A stretch of 64,000 nt of DNA, from contig NZ_CP023068.1 in the NCBI RefSeq assembly GCF_002288525.1, positions 1,364,001 to 1,428,000 of the forward strand. Direction: 5' to 3'. The position numbers and the translations under genes were made by a program. This DNA comes from Sinorhizobium sojae CCBAU 05684 (lineage in GTDB: Bacteria > Pseudomonadota > Alphaproteobacteria > Rhizobiales > Rhizobiaceae). Positions 35,145 to 44,338 of this stretch are shown here, piece after piece (positions within the stretch are counted from its first letter, which is position 1; each line of letters opens with the position of its first letter). The notes under the pieces were generated by a model. The model searched no databases, was not told the DNA's origin, and worked only from the letters and a program-made list of their open reading frames with translations.

Positions 35145-36116
35145 TCAGTTCAGGCTTCGTCGCAGTATTTCGAGGAGGGCTGCCCATTCGGCGCGGGCGG
35201 CCAGCGCCTCCTCCATCGTCACCTTCACGAACCGGGTAGGCGTATGCGGCTGCAATTGTCCGATCAGGTCCATGTCGGCGGAGATCACCGTGCCGACCAT
35301 GAAATAGCCGCCGCCCGAAACTGCGTCCCGGTGCAGGATGATCGGCTCGGTCCCGCCCGGCACCTGGATGGAGCCATAAGGGTAGCAGCTATCGACGATG
35401 TTCGACGGATCGGAGCCCGCGCCGAAGGGCTGTTGGCGCTCGACAAACTCGAGCTTGCGCCCGCCTCGAAAGCGATAGCCCATGCGGTCGGCCTCGGACG
35501 CGACTCTCCATTCGTCGGCGAAAAAGTTCTCCTGGGCTTCCTCCGTAAGCCTATGCCAATAAAGACCCGGAAGTACTCTCAGTTCGGCAGGCGTACCAGG
35601 CTTGCGGCGAAGCTCTTCGGCCACGGTCCGGCCTTCGCTGGCAAGGCTTCCTTCCCCAACGGGGAGCACGTCTCCGGCCGCGATCGGCCGTCCCTTGAAG
35701 CCGCCCAGAGCGCCAATCGGATAGGTCGAGCGGGAGCCAAGCGCCACCGGCACGTCGATGCCGCCGGAAACGGCGATGCAGATGCGGGCGCCGGATTTGA
35801 GGAAGTCGAAGCTCAAAACCTGTCCTGCCTCGACCTTGAAGGCCGTCCAGCCGGGCTGGAGGACTCCATCGACCTTTGCCGGCATGTCGGCACCGGTCAC
35901 CGCAACGAGCGCGTCCGCGGCAAACTCGAGTTTGGGGCCAAGGAAGACCGCTTCGAGACCCGCGGCGCCTTCGTCATTGCCTACGAGGAGATTGGCCGAT
36001 CGCATGGCGTAGCGGTCCATCGCGCCGCCGACCGGAATGCCGAGATGGAAATACCCGGGCCGGCCGAGATCCTGGACGGTGGTCGCGAGGCCGTGATGAA
36101 GCACCTTAATGGCCAT
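35145..36116 (-). CDS. pxpC: PxpC/KipA-family carboxyltransferase-like subunit
   Basis: 323-residue protein of the 5-oxoprolinase subunit C family, homologous to part of the urea-carboxylase carboxyltransferase domain. It begins with LHHGLATTVQDLGRPGY and has VALGSRSTYPIGALGG near residue 135 and a GYRF motif further on. The ATG at 36116 overlaps the pxpB stop by 11 bases. With PxpB it forms the ring-amide-active heterodimer. Here it follows biotin carboxylase genes, so a biotin-dependent reaction is possible. Confidence 0.9.
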   Translation of the reverse strand: MAIKVLHHGLATTVQDLGRPGYFHLGIPVGGAMDRYAMRSANLLVGNDEGAAGLEAVFLGPKLEFAADALVAVTGADMPAKVDGVLQPGWTAFKVEAGQVLSFDFLKSGARICIAVSGGIDVPVALGSRSTYPIGALGGFKGRPIAAGDVLPVGEGSLASEGRTVAEELRRKPGTPAELRVLPGLYWHRLTEEAQENFFADEWRVASEADRMGYRFRGGRKLEFVERQQPFGAGSDPSNIVDSCYPYGSIQVPGGTEPIILHRDAVSGGGYFMVGTVISADMDLIGQLQPHTPTRFVKVTMEEALAARAEWAALLEILRRSLN

Positions 36117-36981
36117 AAAGCATGCCCTCCAGCTTGGCGTTATAGCCATCGATGTCCTTGTGGAACTCGGCAAGGTCGAAGCTCACCTCGCGGATCGGCG
36201 GCGCAAAGCGGCCATGGTCGACATCCTCGACCGCCTGGTCATAGGCCTCACGGTCTATGGACTTGAACTTCACGATGTCGCCGGGCCGGAAGAACACCAT
36301 GAAGTCGCTGAGGTAGCTGGTCGTCTGGGTAGGATCGAAGATCGGCATGGGAGTGATGCCGAACATCTGGTAGCCACCGGCGCCGCGCACCGAATAGATG
36401 CAGCCGAAGCAGCCGCCATGGCCGATGGTCAGGCGCGGCGTATCGGTTCGCGGCCTCAAGTATTTCGGCACCTCGATCTGCCGCCGGCGCTCGACCATCT
36501 GGTACATGAAGGGCAGGCCCGCGACGAAGCCGACCATGGAGACGAACCAGGGCGAGCCGGAATGGGCGGCAATGAACTCCTTGACCGAGGCGTAACTGTT
36601 GATGCGAGCGGCGTACTCGAGGTCGGTGCCGTTTGGATCCTGATGACGCTCGCGAAAGCGCATCAGCGTCTCGTGGGTCCAGGGATCGTTGTAGAAGACC
36701 GGAATCTCGACAATACGCGTCTTGATGACCGGCTCGGCCTTTTCCGCGGCGCCCTCGATGGCCCGCACTTCCTTCTGGAGATCATCCGGGTGGATGATGT
36801 CGGGATCGAACTTGATCTGGAAGGAAGCGTTTGCCGGACAAATCTCGGTCACGCCCCTGATGCCGCTCTCGCGAACGCCGTTCACCATGGACAGGCTCTT
36901 GAAGAATGCTTCGAGCGACATTTCCTCGCTGCACTCGACGAAGAGGTGCTCATCCCCTCCGAAGCTGTATCGGGTCGTCAT
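36106..36981 (-). CDS. pxpB: PxpB/KipI-family subunit
   Basis: 291-residue protein of the 5-oxoprolinase subunit B (KipI, allophanate-hydrolase subunit 1) family. It contains VGFVAGLPFMYQM (about 165-178), PRLTIGHGGCFGCIYSVRGA and GGYQMFGITPMPIFDP, all conserved in this family. It is longer than E. coli PxpB (about 220 residues) because of an N-terminal extension and an insertion near residue 120. It overlaps the biotin carboxylase stop by one base. Confidence 0.9.
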   Translation of the reverse strand: MTTRYSFGGDEHLFVECSEEMSLEAFFKSLSMVNGVRESGIRGVTEICPANASFQIKFDPDIIHPDDLQKEVRAIEGAAEKAEPVIKTRIVEIPVFYNDPWTHETLMRFRERHQDPNGTDLEYAARINSYASVKEFIAAHSGSPWFVSMVGFVAGLPFMYQMVERRRQIEVPKYLRPRTDTPRLTIGHGGCFGCIYSVRGAGGYQMFGITPMPIFDPTQTTSYLSDFMVFFRPGDIVKFKSIDREAYDQAVEDVDHGRFAPPIREVSFDLAEFHKDIDGYNAKLEGMLYGH

Positions 36982-38366
36982 CAGGCAACCTCCGCGGTCC
37001 TGCCGGTCTCTCCGGCAAATTCGGTCTCAAGCCACTGCTCCAGGAAGCGGGTATGGAAGGCCCCGCCCTTGACAGCGGGATCACCTGCGAGTGCCTGATG
37101 CAAGCCGACCGTGGTCGGCGGGCCGACGATCGTGAGGTCGGCGAGCGCCCGGGCAAGCCGGTCAAGACATGCGTCCCGGTTCTCGGCATGCACGATCAGC
37201 TTGCCGACGAGCGAGTCATAGAAAGGCGGGATCGCATAGCCTTCGTAGAGCATGGTGTCGAAGCGGACACCTTCGCCTGCTGGCACCACCAACCGATCGA
37301 TCCTGCCGGGGGTCGGCAGAAAGCCGCGGACCGGGTCCTCGACATTGATCCGGCATTCGACCGCGTGGCCGGCGATCTTCACCCGCTCCTGTGCGATCGA
37401 GAGCTTGGCGCCGCCGGCGATCCTGATCATTTCGGCGACGAGGTCTATACCGGTGATCATCTCCGTGACGGGATGCTCGACTTGGATGCGGGTATTGACC
37501 TCGATGAAGTAGAATTCGCCAGTCTCGTCGTCATACAGATATTCGACCGTGCCTGCGCCCCGATAGGAGACTTCCCTCGCGAGCGCCACGGCACTTGCGC
37601 AGAGCTTTTCGCGTGCATCCTGTGGCAGCAAGAATGACGGTGCCTCCTCCCAGACCTTCTGCCGGCGGCGTTGGAGCGAGCATTCACGCTCGTAGCAGTG
37701 GATGAAATTCTCTCCATCGCCGAGAATCTGCACTTCAACATGGCGGGCGCGGGTGATGACCTTTTCAAGATAGAGTCCGCCATCGCCGAAGGCAGCGAGC
37801 GCCTCGGCCGACGCCTGGGGGAAATGCCGCTCTAGGTCGGCCCGGTTGTTCGCGACGCGAATGCCGCGTCCGCCGCCGCCTGCGGCCGCCTTGATCATCA
37901 CCGGATAGCCGGTCCTCTCGGCAACGGCAGTCGCCTCTTCAAGGCCGTCGATCCGCCCGGCACTGCCCGGCACTGTCGGGACACCGGCACGAGCGGCAAC
38001 TTCGCGGGCCGCCACCTTGTCGCCTAGGAGCCGGATCGCATCCCCTTTCGGCCCGATGAAGGTCAGGCCTGCGGCTTCGACCGCGTCCGCGAAATTCGCA
38101 TTTTCCGAAAGGAAACCGTAGCCCGGATGAACGGCATCGACGCCCGCCGCCTTCGCCGCCGCCACGACCGCCTCGATGTTGAGGTAAGACTTCCTGGCAG
38201 CCGGCGGTCCGACCTCGACCGCTTCGTCCGCAAGCTTCACGGCCAGCATGTCGACATCCGCGGCGCTGTAAATCTGTACGGTGCGGATGCCGAGCGCCTT
38301 GGCCGCCTTGATGATGCGGACCGCAATCTCGCCGCGGTTGGCTATGAGGAGCGATCGGATCGTCAT
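36981..38366 (-). CDS. accC: Biotin carboxylase (AccC-like)
   Basis: 461-residue ATP-grasp enzyme that carboxylates biotin on the partner carrier protein. It has LIANRGEIAVRIIKAAK, YGFLSENANFA (about 82), AAAGGGGRGIRV (ATP loop, about 160) and EVNTRIQVEHPVTE (about 285). All standard motifs are intact. Its location between BCCP and PxpBC rather than with fatty-acid genes points to a dedicated amide carboxylase, comparable to a dissected urea carboxylase. Overlaps the BCCP gene by 4 bases. Confidence 0.93.
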   Translation of the reverse strand: MTIRSLLIANRGEIAVRIIKAAKALGIRTVQIYSAADVDMLAVKLADEAVEVGPPAARKSYLNIEAVVAAAKAAGVDAVHPGYGFLSENANFADAVEAAGLTFIGPKGDAIRLLGDKVAAREVAARAGVPTVPGSAGRIDGLEEATAVAERTGYPVMIKAAAGGGGRGIRVANNRADLERHFPQASAEALAAFGDGGLYLEKVITRARHVEVQILGDGENFIHCYERECSLQRRRQKVWEEAPSFLLPQDAREKLCASAVALAREVSYRGAGTVEYLYDDETGEFYFIEVNTRIQVEHPVTEMITGIDLVAEMIRIAGGAKLSIAQERVKIAGHAVECRINVEDPVRGFLPTPGRIDRLVVPAGEGVRFDTMLYEGYAIPPFYDSLVGKLIVHAENRDACLDRLARALADLTIVGPPTTVGLHQALAGDPAVKGGAFHTRFLEQWLETEFAGETGRTAEVA

Positions 38367-38605
38367 GCCTCGACCTCGGCAATCACCTGTCCGGCCATGA
38401 CCGGTTCTTCGTTGTCGACCAGAAAGCGGATTGCCTTGCCCTCTACACCGGCCGACAGTTCCTGGAATGTCTTCATCACCTCGATAATACCGATCGTGTC
38501 AGGAGCGGCGACGCTGTCGCCATCCGCCTTGAAGGGGGGCACGTCGGGGGCCGGAGAGCGGTAGAAGGTTCCTGGAAGGGGGGATCGGATTTCCGTTTTG
38601 CTCAT
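38363..38605 (-). CDS. accB: Biotin carboxyl carrier protein (single biotinyl domain)
   Basis: 80-residue carrier consisting only of the biotinyl domain. The acceptor Lys is at about 45 in IEVMKTF, where the canonical motif is EAMKM; Met-Lys is kept. It shuttles carboxybiotin between the carboxylase and the presumed PxpBC acceptor site. ATGA overlap with the biotin carboxylase gene. Confidence 0.88.
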   Translation of the reverse strand: MSKTEIRSPLPGTFYRSPAPDVPPFKADGDSVAAPDTIGIIEVMKTFQELSAGVEGKAIRFLVDNEEPVMAGQVIAEVEA

Positions 38606-38625
38606 GTCACTCTCCGGTTGGTAGG

Positions 38626-39402
38626 TCAGCGGCTGGCGATATCCGACACGGGCGCGATGCGGATGCCTTCCGCCGTCAGCGCCTCGCGCATGTGGCGGAC
38701 AATATGGAGCGCCCCCGGCGTGTCGGAATGAAAACAGATGGTTTCGAAGGAAATGTCGATGTCCTTGCCGGTCACCGCCCTCACCTTGCCCTCCGTGCAG
38801 GCACGCAGGACCTTGCGGGCGATCACTGCCGGATCCGGCCGACCGGCATCCCGGGTAAACACGATCGAGCCGCTCTCGTCGTAATCGCGGTCCGCATAGA
38901 ATTCGCGAGCCGCGCGATGCCCGGCCTCCACGGCGGCCGTATAAGTAGCCGAGATGTCCATGCAGAAGATGAGGGCGTCAGGTTCCGCCTTGCGCATGTA
39001 CTGCACGAAGATCTGCGAGAGCTCCGGATTGGCGGCCATCTCCATGTAGAGCGCGCCGTGCGGTTTCACATGCTGGAGACGCGCTCCGTGGCGTCGGGCG
39101 AACTCCTTCAGGGCTCCGACCTGGTAGACGACGTCATTGACGAGTTCCTTAGCCGTGCCCGCGATCTTGCGCCGTCCAAAGCCCTGCAGATCGTTGAAGC
39201 CAGGATGGGCGCCGATCGCGACGCCGTGATCAGCGGCAAGGCGCACGGTGTCGTCCATCAGGTTCGGATCTGCCGCATGGAAACCGCAGGCGATGTTAGC
39301 CGAACTGATTAGGGGCATCAGTGTTCCATCATCGGCATCACCGATCCGCCAGCGCCCAAAGGCTTCGCCCATATCGCAATTGATGTCCACCACGTCACGC
39401 AA
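38626..39402 (-). CDS. pxpA: LamB/YcsF family, 5-oxoprolinase subunit PxpA
   Basis: 258-residue TIM-barrel-like protein (using the TTG start) with [12 protein letters not shown] at its beginning, [13 protein letters not shown] (about 40) and [15 protein letters not shown] (about 72), all family hallmarks. I prefer a TTG start at 39402, 7 bases after AAGGA, since known members begin 3-8 residues before this motif. An ATG at 39483 in the same frame would add 27 unrelated residues. In E. coli PxpABC hydrolyses 5-oxoproline with ATP. First gene of the leftward cluster, 20 bases before BCCP. Confidence 0.9.
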   Translation of the reverse strand: MRDVVDINCDMGEAFGRWRIGDADDGTLMPLISSANIACGFHAADPNLMDDTVRLAADHGVAIGAHPGFNDLQGFGRRKIAGTAKELVNDVVYQVGALKEFARRHGARLQHVKPHGALYMEMAANPELSQIFVQYMRKAEPDALIFCMDISATYTAAVEAGHRAAREFYADRDYDESGSIVFTRDAGRPDPAVIARKVLRACTEGKVRAVTGKDIDISFETICFHSDTPGALHIVRHMREALTAEGIRIAPVSDIASR

Positions 39403-39498
39403 TGCCGGATCCTTCTCTTCGGGCAGTCCCGGGTCGTTCGCTTTTTTCTCAACCCTCAAAAAAGCTAGGGGTAAAAACGGCATTTGAAAAATACAATT

Positions 39499-39527
39499 TT
39501 CTGTGCATCGATATCGAAAAAACAGAA
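39499..39527. promoter_or_regulatory. Possible LysR site in the pxpA/lysR divergent promoter
   Basis: TTCTGT and ACAGAA form an interrupted inverted repeat that encloses the palindrome CGATATCG (39509-39516). It lies between pxpA and the divergent LysR gene, where such a site is expected. The evidence is weak. Confidence 0.3.
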
Positions 39528-39679
39528 CTCGTCGCTGATTTGGCAGCCACGTTAATTCCCCATTTATTCAAGGCTCTGGCACAATACTGCCTTGCCGGCG
39601 GCAAGAAAGTGCCACTCGAAAAGGCAGTGTTTCAGTTTTTCAGAAGAGGCGTCTTCGAATTTCAGAAAGGTCTACGACG

Positions 39680-40588
39680 GTGTCTTTCACCCTCAGACAA
39701 CTACGCTACTTCATTGCAACCGCCGAGACGGGGCAGATTTCTCAGGCGGCGGTGGAGCTCTCGATCTCGCAATCGGCGGTGACGACGGCGATCAAGGAAC
39801 TTGAAGCGGTCGTCGGAGCCGCCCTTTTTCTGCGTTCGCCCCATGGCATGGACCTGACAGGCGCTGGCCGGCAGTTTCTGTCGCATGCCTACGATATCCT
39901 GAAAAAAGTCGATGAGGCGGCGCGCATGCAGGTCGTCAGCAACGACGTTGAGGGCACGCTGGCGGTGGCGGCGACATATACGGTGATCGGCTATTTCCTG
40001 CCGCTGCATATCGAACGGTTGGGGCGGCTCTTTCCCAAGCTCGAGATTCAGCTCTTTGAACTGAACCGGGAGTCGATCGAAGAAGGGTTGCTGAGCAACC
40101 GCTATGACATTTCGGTCTTGCTCACGTCCAACATCCTCAACCCGTCGCTGACTACCGAGAAGGTTCTCAGTTCCATCCGCAGGCTCTGGGTACCGGCACA
40201 ACACCATCTGCTGGCGCTGGATTCCGTCGGCCTCAAGGAGATTGCCGAGGAGCCCTATATCATGCTCACCGTCGACGAGGCGGCCTACTCATCATTGAAA
40301 TACTGGAGCCACAGCGGCTACCAGCCCCGGATCACACTCAGAACGTCGTCGGTGGAAGCCGTGCGCTCGCTCGTCGCCAACGGCCAGGGCGTCGCCATTC
40401 TCTCGGACATGGTGCACCGGCCATGGTCGCTGGAAGGCAGACGCATCGAGACGATCAACGTCCGCGATCCGGTCCCGGCCATGGACGTGGGCCTTGCATG
40501 GCGCAAGGATGTGGAATTCACGCCGGCAATGACTGCATTTCGATCCTACTTCCGCCAGGCTTTCAATCTGCCTGACCTGCGGGGTTGA
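39680..40588 (+). CDS. LysR-family regulator divergent from the amide cluster
   Basis: 302 residues with a winged helix at the N-terminus (FIATAETGQISQAAVELSIS, then SAVTTAIKELEAVVG) and a substrate-binding C-domain. It is read away from pxpA with about 280 bases between starts and probably governs the pxp-acc genes, maybe the whole block down to gabT. Effector unknown. Confidence 0.9.
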   Translation: MSFTLRQLRYFIATAETGQISQAAVELSISQSAVTTAIKELEAVVGAALFLRSPHGMDLTGAGRQFLSHAYDILKKVDEAARMQVVSNDVEGTLAVAATYTVIGYFLPLHIERLGRLFPKLEIQLFELNRESIEEGLLSNRYDISVLLTSNILNPSLTTEKVLSSIRRLWVPAQHHLLALDSVGLKEIAEEPYIMLTVDEAAYSSLKYWSHSGYQPRITLRTSSVEAVRSLVANGQGVAILSDMVHRPWSLEGRRIETINVRDPVPAMDVGLAWRKDVEFTPAMTAFRSYFRQAFNLPDLRG

Positions 40589-40903
40589 TCTGCCTTGGTT
40601 GCACACCTCGACGGCTTTCAAGCCGCGGGGGCACCGAAGCGGTGTTCTGGAAATAGCGTTCCAGACGATACATTATGCGATCTTTTTAGCCCAAAACGTG
40701 CACATCCTCGCAACAAGCCGTGCATGGGGCCTATGAAGAACGGCTCCCTTCGACCCCAATGCAGACGCTCGCCGGCCCGGTCCAGAACTCCGACGCTGGT
40801 GCCATCAGCGGACATAGTGAACTACAAAAATGCCTGCCTGCGCTTCTCGAGCATTGGGGAAAGCAAGGAAGTATCCCTGCTCTCCGCGGTTCTCCGCCTT
40901 CGT
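40589..40903. other. Intergenic stretch with a small hairpin
   Basis: About 315 bases between convergent genes with no convincing coding frame. A 7-base stem TCTGGAA / TTCCAGA with loop ATAGCG lies at 40647-40666, about 60 bases after the LysR stop, and a T-rich patch CTTTTTAG follows some 15 bases later. It may end the LysR transcript. Confidence 0.45.
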
Positions 40904-42259
40904 TTACGGGTCGGAAAAGACTTGCGTCGCCACCGCCATCGCCGCCTGAACACGACTGAAACCAGCATAGGGAAGCATGTGGAGAATCGCCTCTGTCACT
41001 TCTTGCTTTGTCGCCCCGGTGTTCAAGGCCGCCTCGACGTGGACCTTCAACGGCGTTTCATCCGCTGCTGTTCCACGCGCCGTCAATGCGGCGACTGTGG
41101 CCAGTTCCCGCGATTTGAGATCGAGGCCGAGCCTTGAGAACACCTCTCCATAGGCGAACTCAACGATATAGCGGCCGAGATCAGGCGCGATGTCGCGGAA
41201 AGCATCGACGACGCCCTCGCCAGATACCTGACTGGTTGCGGCCATTGCAGAGACACCTCTGTTGAAGCGTGCGTCATCTGGTTCCGACTGTGAGCGTTGC
41301 GTGGCGATAGCCTCGCCCGTGAGTGACGGCGCAGCCAGGCCACCCGCTTCCACTTCCGCAAAGACATCTAACGCAGGTGCTACTGCCGTCAATGCCTGCG
41401 GCCAACCGATATAGACCGGCATCTGGATCAGCAATTCGGTGATTTCGGCACGTGTCCAACCCGTGCGCAGACATGCCTCGACATGGAAGCGAACCCTGCT
41501 GTCGAGATTGCCGATGGCGATCACCATGGCGAGTGTCGCCAGTTCGCGATCCTTCAGCGCGAGCCCCGGCCGATTCCAGATTTCGCCATGCGCAAATTCT
41601 ACCGTCAGCCGATCGAGATCCGGGGATGGGCCGCTGCCTTCAATCACACGTCGGACAAAGGCGCCGGCGTCATCCCCGCCTGTCTTGAGCAGTTGTTCGA
41701 CGCCGAGCACCCAGTCGTCGCCGTCCGGCCGCCCCGTGCCCGTTCCGACGGTGACGCCGCGCTCGGCGAACACGTCGCGGGCGAGTAGCATTGCGTCTAG
41801 TGCGAAAGGAAAACCGCCATAGACGACGCTGTGGAGCAAGGTTTCGACAACCTCGCGCGGGCTCCAACCAGTTTCCAGCATCCCGGCGATATGAAAGCGC
41901 AGAGCTGGGCGGGCCGTGCCGAGTGTGGTAATGACAGCGACATTGATGAGCTCGCGAGTTTTCTGGGGCAGGCCTGGGCGCGCCATCACGTCGCCATAGG
42001 CATGTTCGATAAGTAGCGTGGAAAGATCCGGAGAAAGCGGATCCAGGTTCCGGCTGACGTCGCCGCCGCCAACGGCCCTGAGCGCCTCGAGGCCCCTTGC
42101 GCGGCGATCAGCGCCTGGTTCCTCGCTGGATTGAGCAGCCGCAGAATTGCCCAGAGCGGCCGCTGTCATCAGTCCCATGGTTGTTTGGATCATCGTTCGT
42201 CTGCCCCGATCTGTGGTACGGTCACCATCAGGCCTGGCAACTTTCCATGTCTTGATCAT
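40904..42259 (-). CDS. Exported protein with three carboxymuconolactone-decarboxylase-like domains
   Basis: 451-residue protein. After an N-terminal export signal (arginine pair GRRTMIQ, hydrophobic stretch, then NSAAAQS) come three tandem CMD-like domains. Their hallmark segments are LRFHIAGMLETGWS, VRFHVEACLRTGWT and LKVHVEAALNTGAT. None has the CxxC of AhpD-type peroxidases, so gamma-carboxymuconolactone-decarboxylase-like chemistry, or none, is expected. One or two domains are usual. The start is uncertain; ATG 42259 was chosen. It is divergent from the LysR gene at 42400. Confidence 0.8.
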   Translation of the reverse strand: MIKTWKVARPDGDRTTDRGRRTMIQTTMGLMTAAALGNSAAAQSSEEPGADRRARGLEALRAVGGGDVSRNLDPLSPDLSTLLIEHAYGDVMARPGLPQKTRELINVAVITTLGTARPALRFHIAGMLETGWSPREVVETLLHSVVYGGFPFALDAMLLARDVFAERGVTVGTGTGRPDGDDWVLGVEQLLKTGGDDAGAFVRRVIEGSGPSPDLDRLTVEFAHGEIWNRPGLALKDRELATLAMVIAIGNLDSRVRFHVEACLRTGWTRAEITELLIQMPVYIGWPQALTAVAPALDVFAEVEAGGLAAPSLTGEAIATQRSQSEPDDARFNRGVSAMAATSQVSGEGVVDAFRDIAPDLGRYIVEFAYGEVFSRLGLDLKSRELATVAALTARGTAADETPLKVHVEAALNTGATKQEVTEAILHMLPYAGFSRVQAAMAVATQVFSDP

Positions 42260-42399
42260 CGATGTGAGCATCCTTTGGTCTATTTTGATATTTCGTGCCT
42301 TTTGGGACGGCACAGGCGATCGTCACCCGATCGCTGAGATGCAGCCAAAGCATCGCCCGGCGTTTGCAATAAATCCAATGCATATTTAGTATCGCCCTC

Positions 42400-43314
42400 A
42401 TGAAGCTGGTAAATATCGCGAACATTGATCTCAATCTTCTGGTGGTGTTCGACGCTCTGGTAGCGGAAGGGCATGCCACCCGCGCCGCACAGCGGATAGG
42501 TCTCACTCAGCCAGCGGTCAGCCACGCGCTCAACCGGCTGCGTGCTCTGTTCGGAGATCCTCTCTTCATCCGCTCGCCGCGCGGCATGGTCCCGACGCCG
42601 GCTGCACTGGACGCCGCTCCGGCCATCCGCTCAATCCTCGAGCAGGTCGAAAGTGTTCTGCGCGGGGGCCGGATCTTCGAACCAGAAGAGAGCGGTCGAC
42701 AGTTCGTGCTTGGCCTCTCGGATTATGCGGCCTTCGTGCTTTTGCCCCAATTGACCGCACGGATGGAACGCGAAGCGCCGAAGATATCGCTCGTGATCCG
42801 CAACACCAGCCACAGTGTCGGCCTGCCGATGCTGGAGGAGGGATCAGTCGAACTCATTGCCGGCAACTTTCCCGAGCCGCCGTCTCACCTGTGTGAGGAA
42901 CTGCTTTACGAGGAGGATTTTGTCTGTGCTGGCCGAGGCGACCACCCAGACCTTGCGGATCCCCTCGACCTCGACCGCTATCTATGCCTGCGACATCTTC
43001 AGGTGTCGACGAGAGGTAATCCGCATGGCTATGTCGACGCCGTCCTGGCGGAGCGCGGATTGAAGAGGAAGGTCGCTGTTACCGTTGGGCATTTCTTGAT
43101 GGCGCCCCTTCTGGTCGAATCCTCGAACCTCGTGGCCACCGAACCCCGCCGCCTTTTTGGGTCACTGCCCAGCCCGCTGCCGCTTCGCTTCTTTCCGCCC
43201 CCGATCGATATTCCGCCGTTTCGGGTTGTCCAGGCTTGGCATGCACGTCATGACGCGGATCCCGGCCACCAATGGCTTCGACGCGTCGTTCGGGAGATTG
43301 CGCAACAAACGTGA
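42400..43314 (+). CDS. LysR-family regulator, NodD-like subgroup
   Basis: 304 residues. The winged helix begins NIDLNLLVVFDALVAEGHAT and continues with TQPAVSHALNRLRALFGDPL and the phrase FIRSPRGMVPT, the form seen in the NodD/NahR/LeuO-like branch. It diverges from the CMD-like gene and probably controls it. There is no sign that it is a nodulation regulator; no nod genes are present. Confidence 0.9.
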   Translation: MKLVNIANIDLNLLVVFDALVAEGHATRAAQRIGLTQPAVSHALNRLRALFGDPLFIRSPRGMVPTPAALDAAPAIRSILEQVESVLRGGRIFEPEESGRQFVLGLSDYAAFVLLPQLTARMEREAPKISLVIRNTSHSVGLPMLEEGSVELIAGNFPEPPSHLCEELLYEEDFVCAGRGDHPDLADPLDLDRYLCLRHLQVSTRGNPHGYVDAVLAERGLKRKVAVTVGHFLMAPLLVESSNLVATEPRRLFGSLPSPLPLRFFPPPIDIPPFRVVQAWHARHDADPGHQWLRRVVREIAQQT

Positions 43315-43350
43315 TGCACCGTTTGTGCTCATGAGCGGCCCTCCTGCATT

Positions 43351-44256
43351 TCAAATCATGAACCTGGGCAATTCCGTGGCTAAAACATCGACGGCAACGC
43401 GGACCTTCAGCGGCAGATGCCGCGTCTGCAGCCATACAGCATGGCAATCATAAAGGAACGGTGCCTGATCGGGGAGAAGCCGGATAAGAGCGCCTGTCTC
43501 GATCCGCTCCCTCACCAGCCAGTATGGAAGCCATGCAAGCCCCGCCTCGGATGTCGCGGCATCGGCGATGGCATCGAGATCATCGAGGCGGAATCGGTTG
43601 AGCGGAAGCACTTCGAATGGCGTTTGGCCCTGCTGTGGGAACAGCCAAGGCGGAACAGGGCCGGATCGGCGATAGACGACTGCTTTGTGCTGCGCCAACT
43701 CCTCCACCGTCTTCGGCCGGCCATGGGTTTCGAGGTAAGCCGGTGAGGCGCAAACGATCATTGGCTGGCGCGCGACACGACGCGCGATCAATCCGGCCCT
43801 GTCCGCCAGTGTGCCCGTGCGGATGGCGAGATCATAGCCATCTTCCGCAAGATCGGTGAGGCGATCGTTGAAGGAGAGGTCAAGCTCCAGTGCCGGATAC
43901 TGGCGTGCGAGTTGCAGCAGTACGGGCATGACGCAGCGCCGGCCGAAATGGACCGGCATGGTGACGCGCAGTTTTCCGCGCGGTTCGGAAAGCTGGTCGG
44001 CCGCAAGCGCATCCGAAGCTTCCGCCTCGGCAAGAATGACGCGGCAGCGCTCGTAGTAGGCGCGACCAAAATCGCTCAGGCTTTGACGCCGCGTGGTGCG
44101 GTTAATGAGGCGCACACCGAGCCGCTCCTCCAGAAACCGGATATGCTTGCCGACCATTGGCCCGGAGAGCTCGAGCGCGCTTGCGGCCGCCGCGAACGAG
44201 CCGAGATCGACGGCCTTGACGAACACGGCCATGCTTGTCAGGCGATCCATATTCAA
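43351..44256 (-). CDS. LysR-family regulator
   Basis: 301 residues, N-terminal winged helix with FVKAVDLGSFAAAASALELS and VRLINRTTRRQSLSDFG, typical of the large DmlR/AaeR-type branch often paired with quinone oxidoreductases or dehydrogenases. It diverges from the quinone oxidoreductase gene, which is its likely target. The intergenic region is under 100 bases. Confidence 0.9.
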   Translation of the reverse strand: MNMDRLTSMAVFVKAVDLGSFAAAASALELSGPMVGKHIRFLEERLGVRLINRTTRRQSLSDFGRAYYERCRVILAEAEASDALAADQLSEPRGKLRVTMPVHFGRRCVMPVLLQLARQYPALELDLSFNDRLTDLAEDGYDLAIRTGTLADRAGLIARRVARQPMIVCASPAYLETHGRPKTVEELAQHKAVVYRRSGPVPPWLFPQQGQTPFEVLPLNRFRLDDLDAIADAATSEAGLAWLPYWLVRERIETGALIRLLPDQAPFLYDCHAVWLQTRHLPLKVRVAVDVLATELPRFMI

Positions 44257-44338
44257 AACCTTTGGTTTCTACTGTGCTGACTAGTCCGCTATTTATCTGC
44301 TGAAACACTGCTGTCATAGCTCATTCCGTTCACTTGTT

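Noticed and set aside
42400..43314. NodD nodulation regulator
   Set aside because: It belongs to the same broad LysR branch by its N-terminal phrase, but no nod box or nod genes are present and it is divergent from a CMD-like gene.
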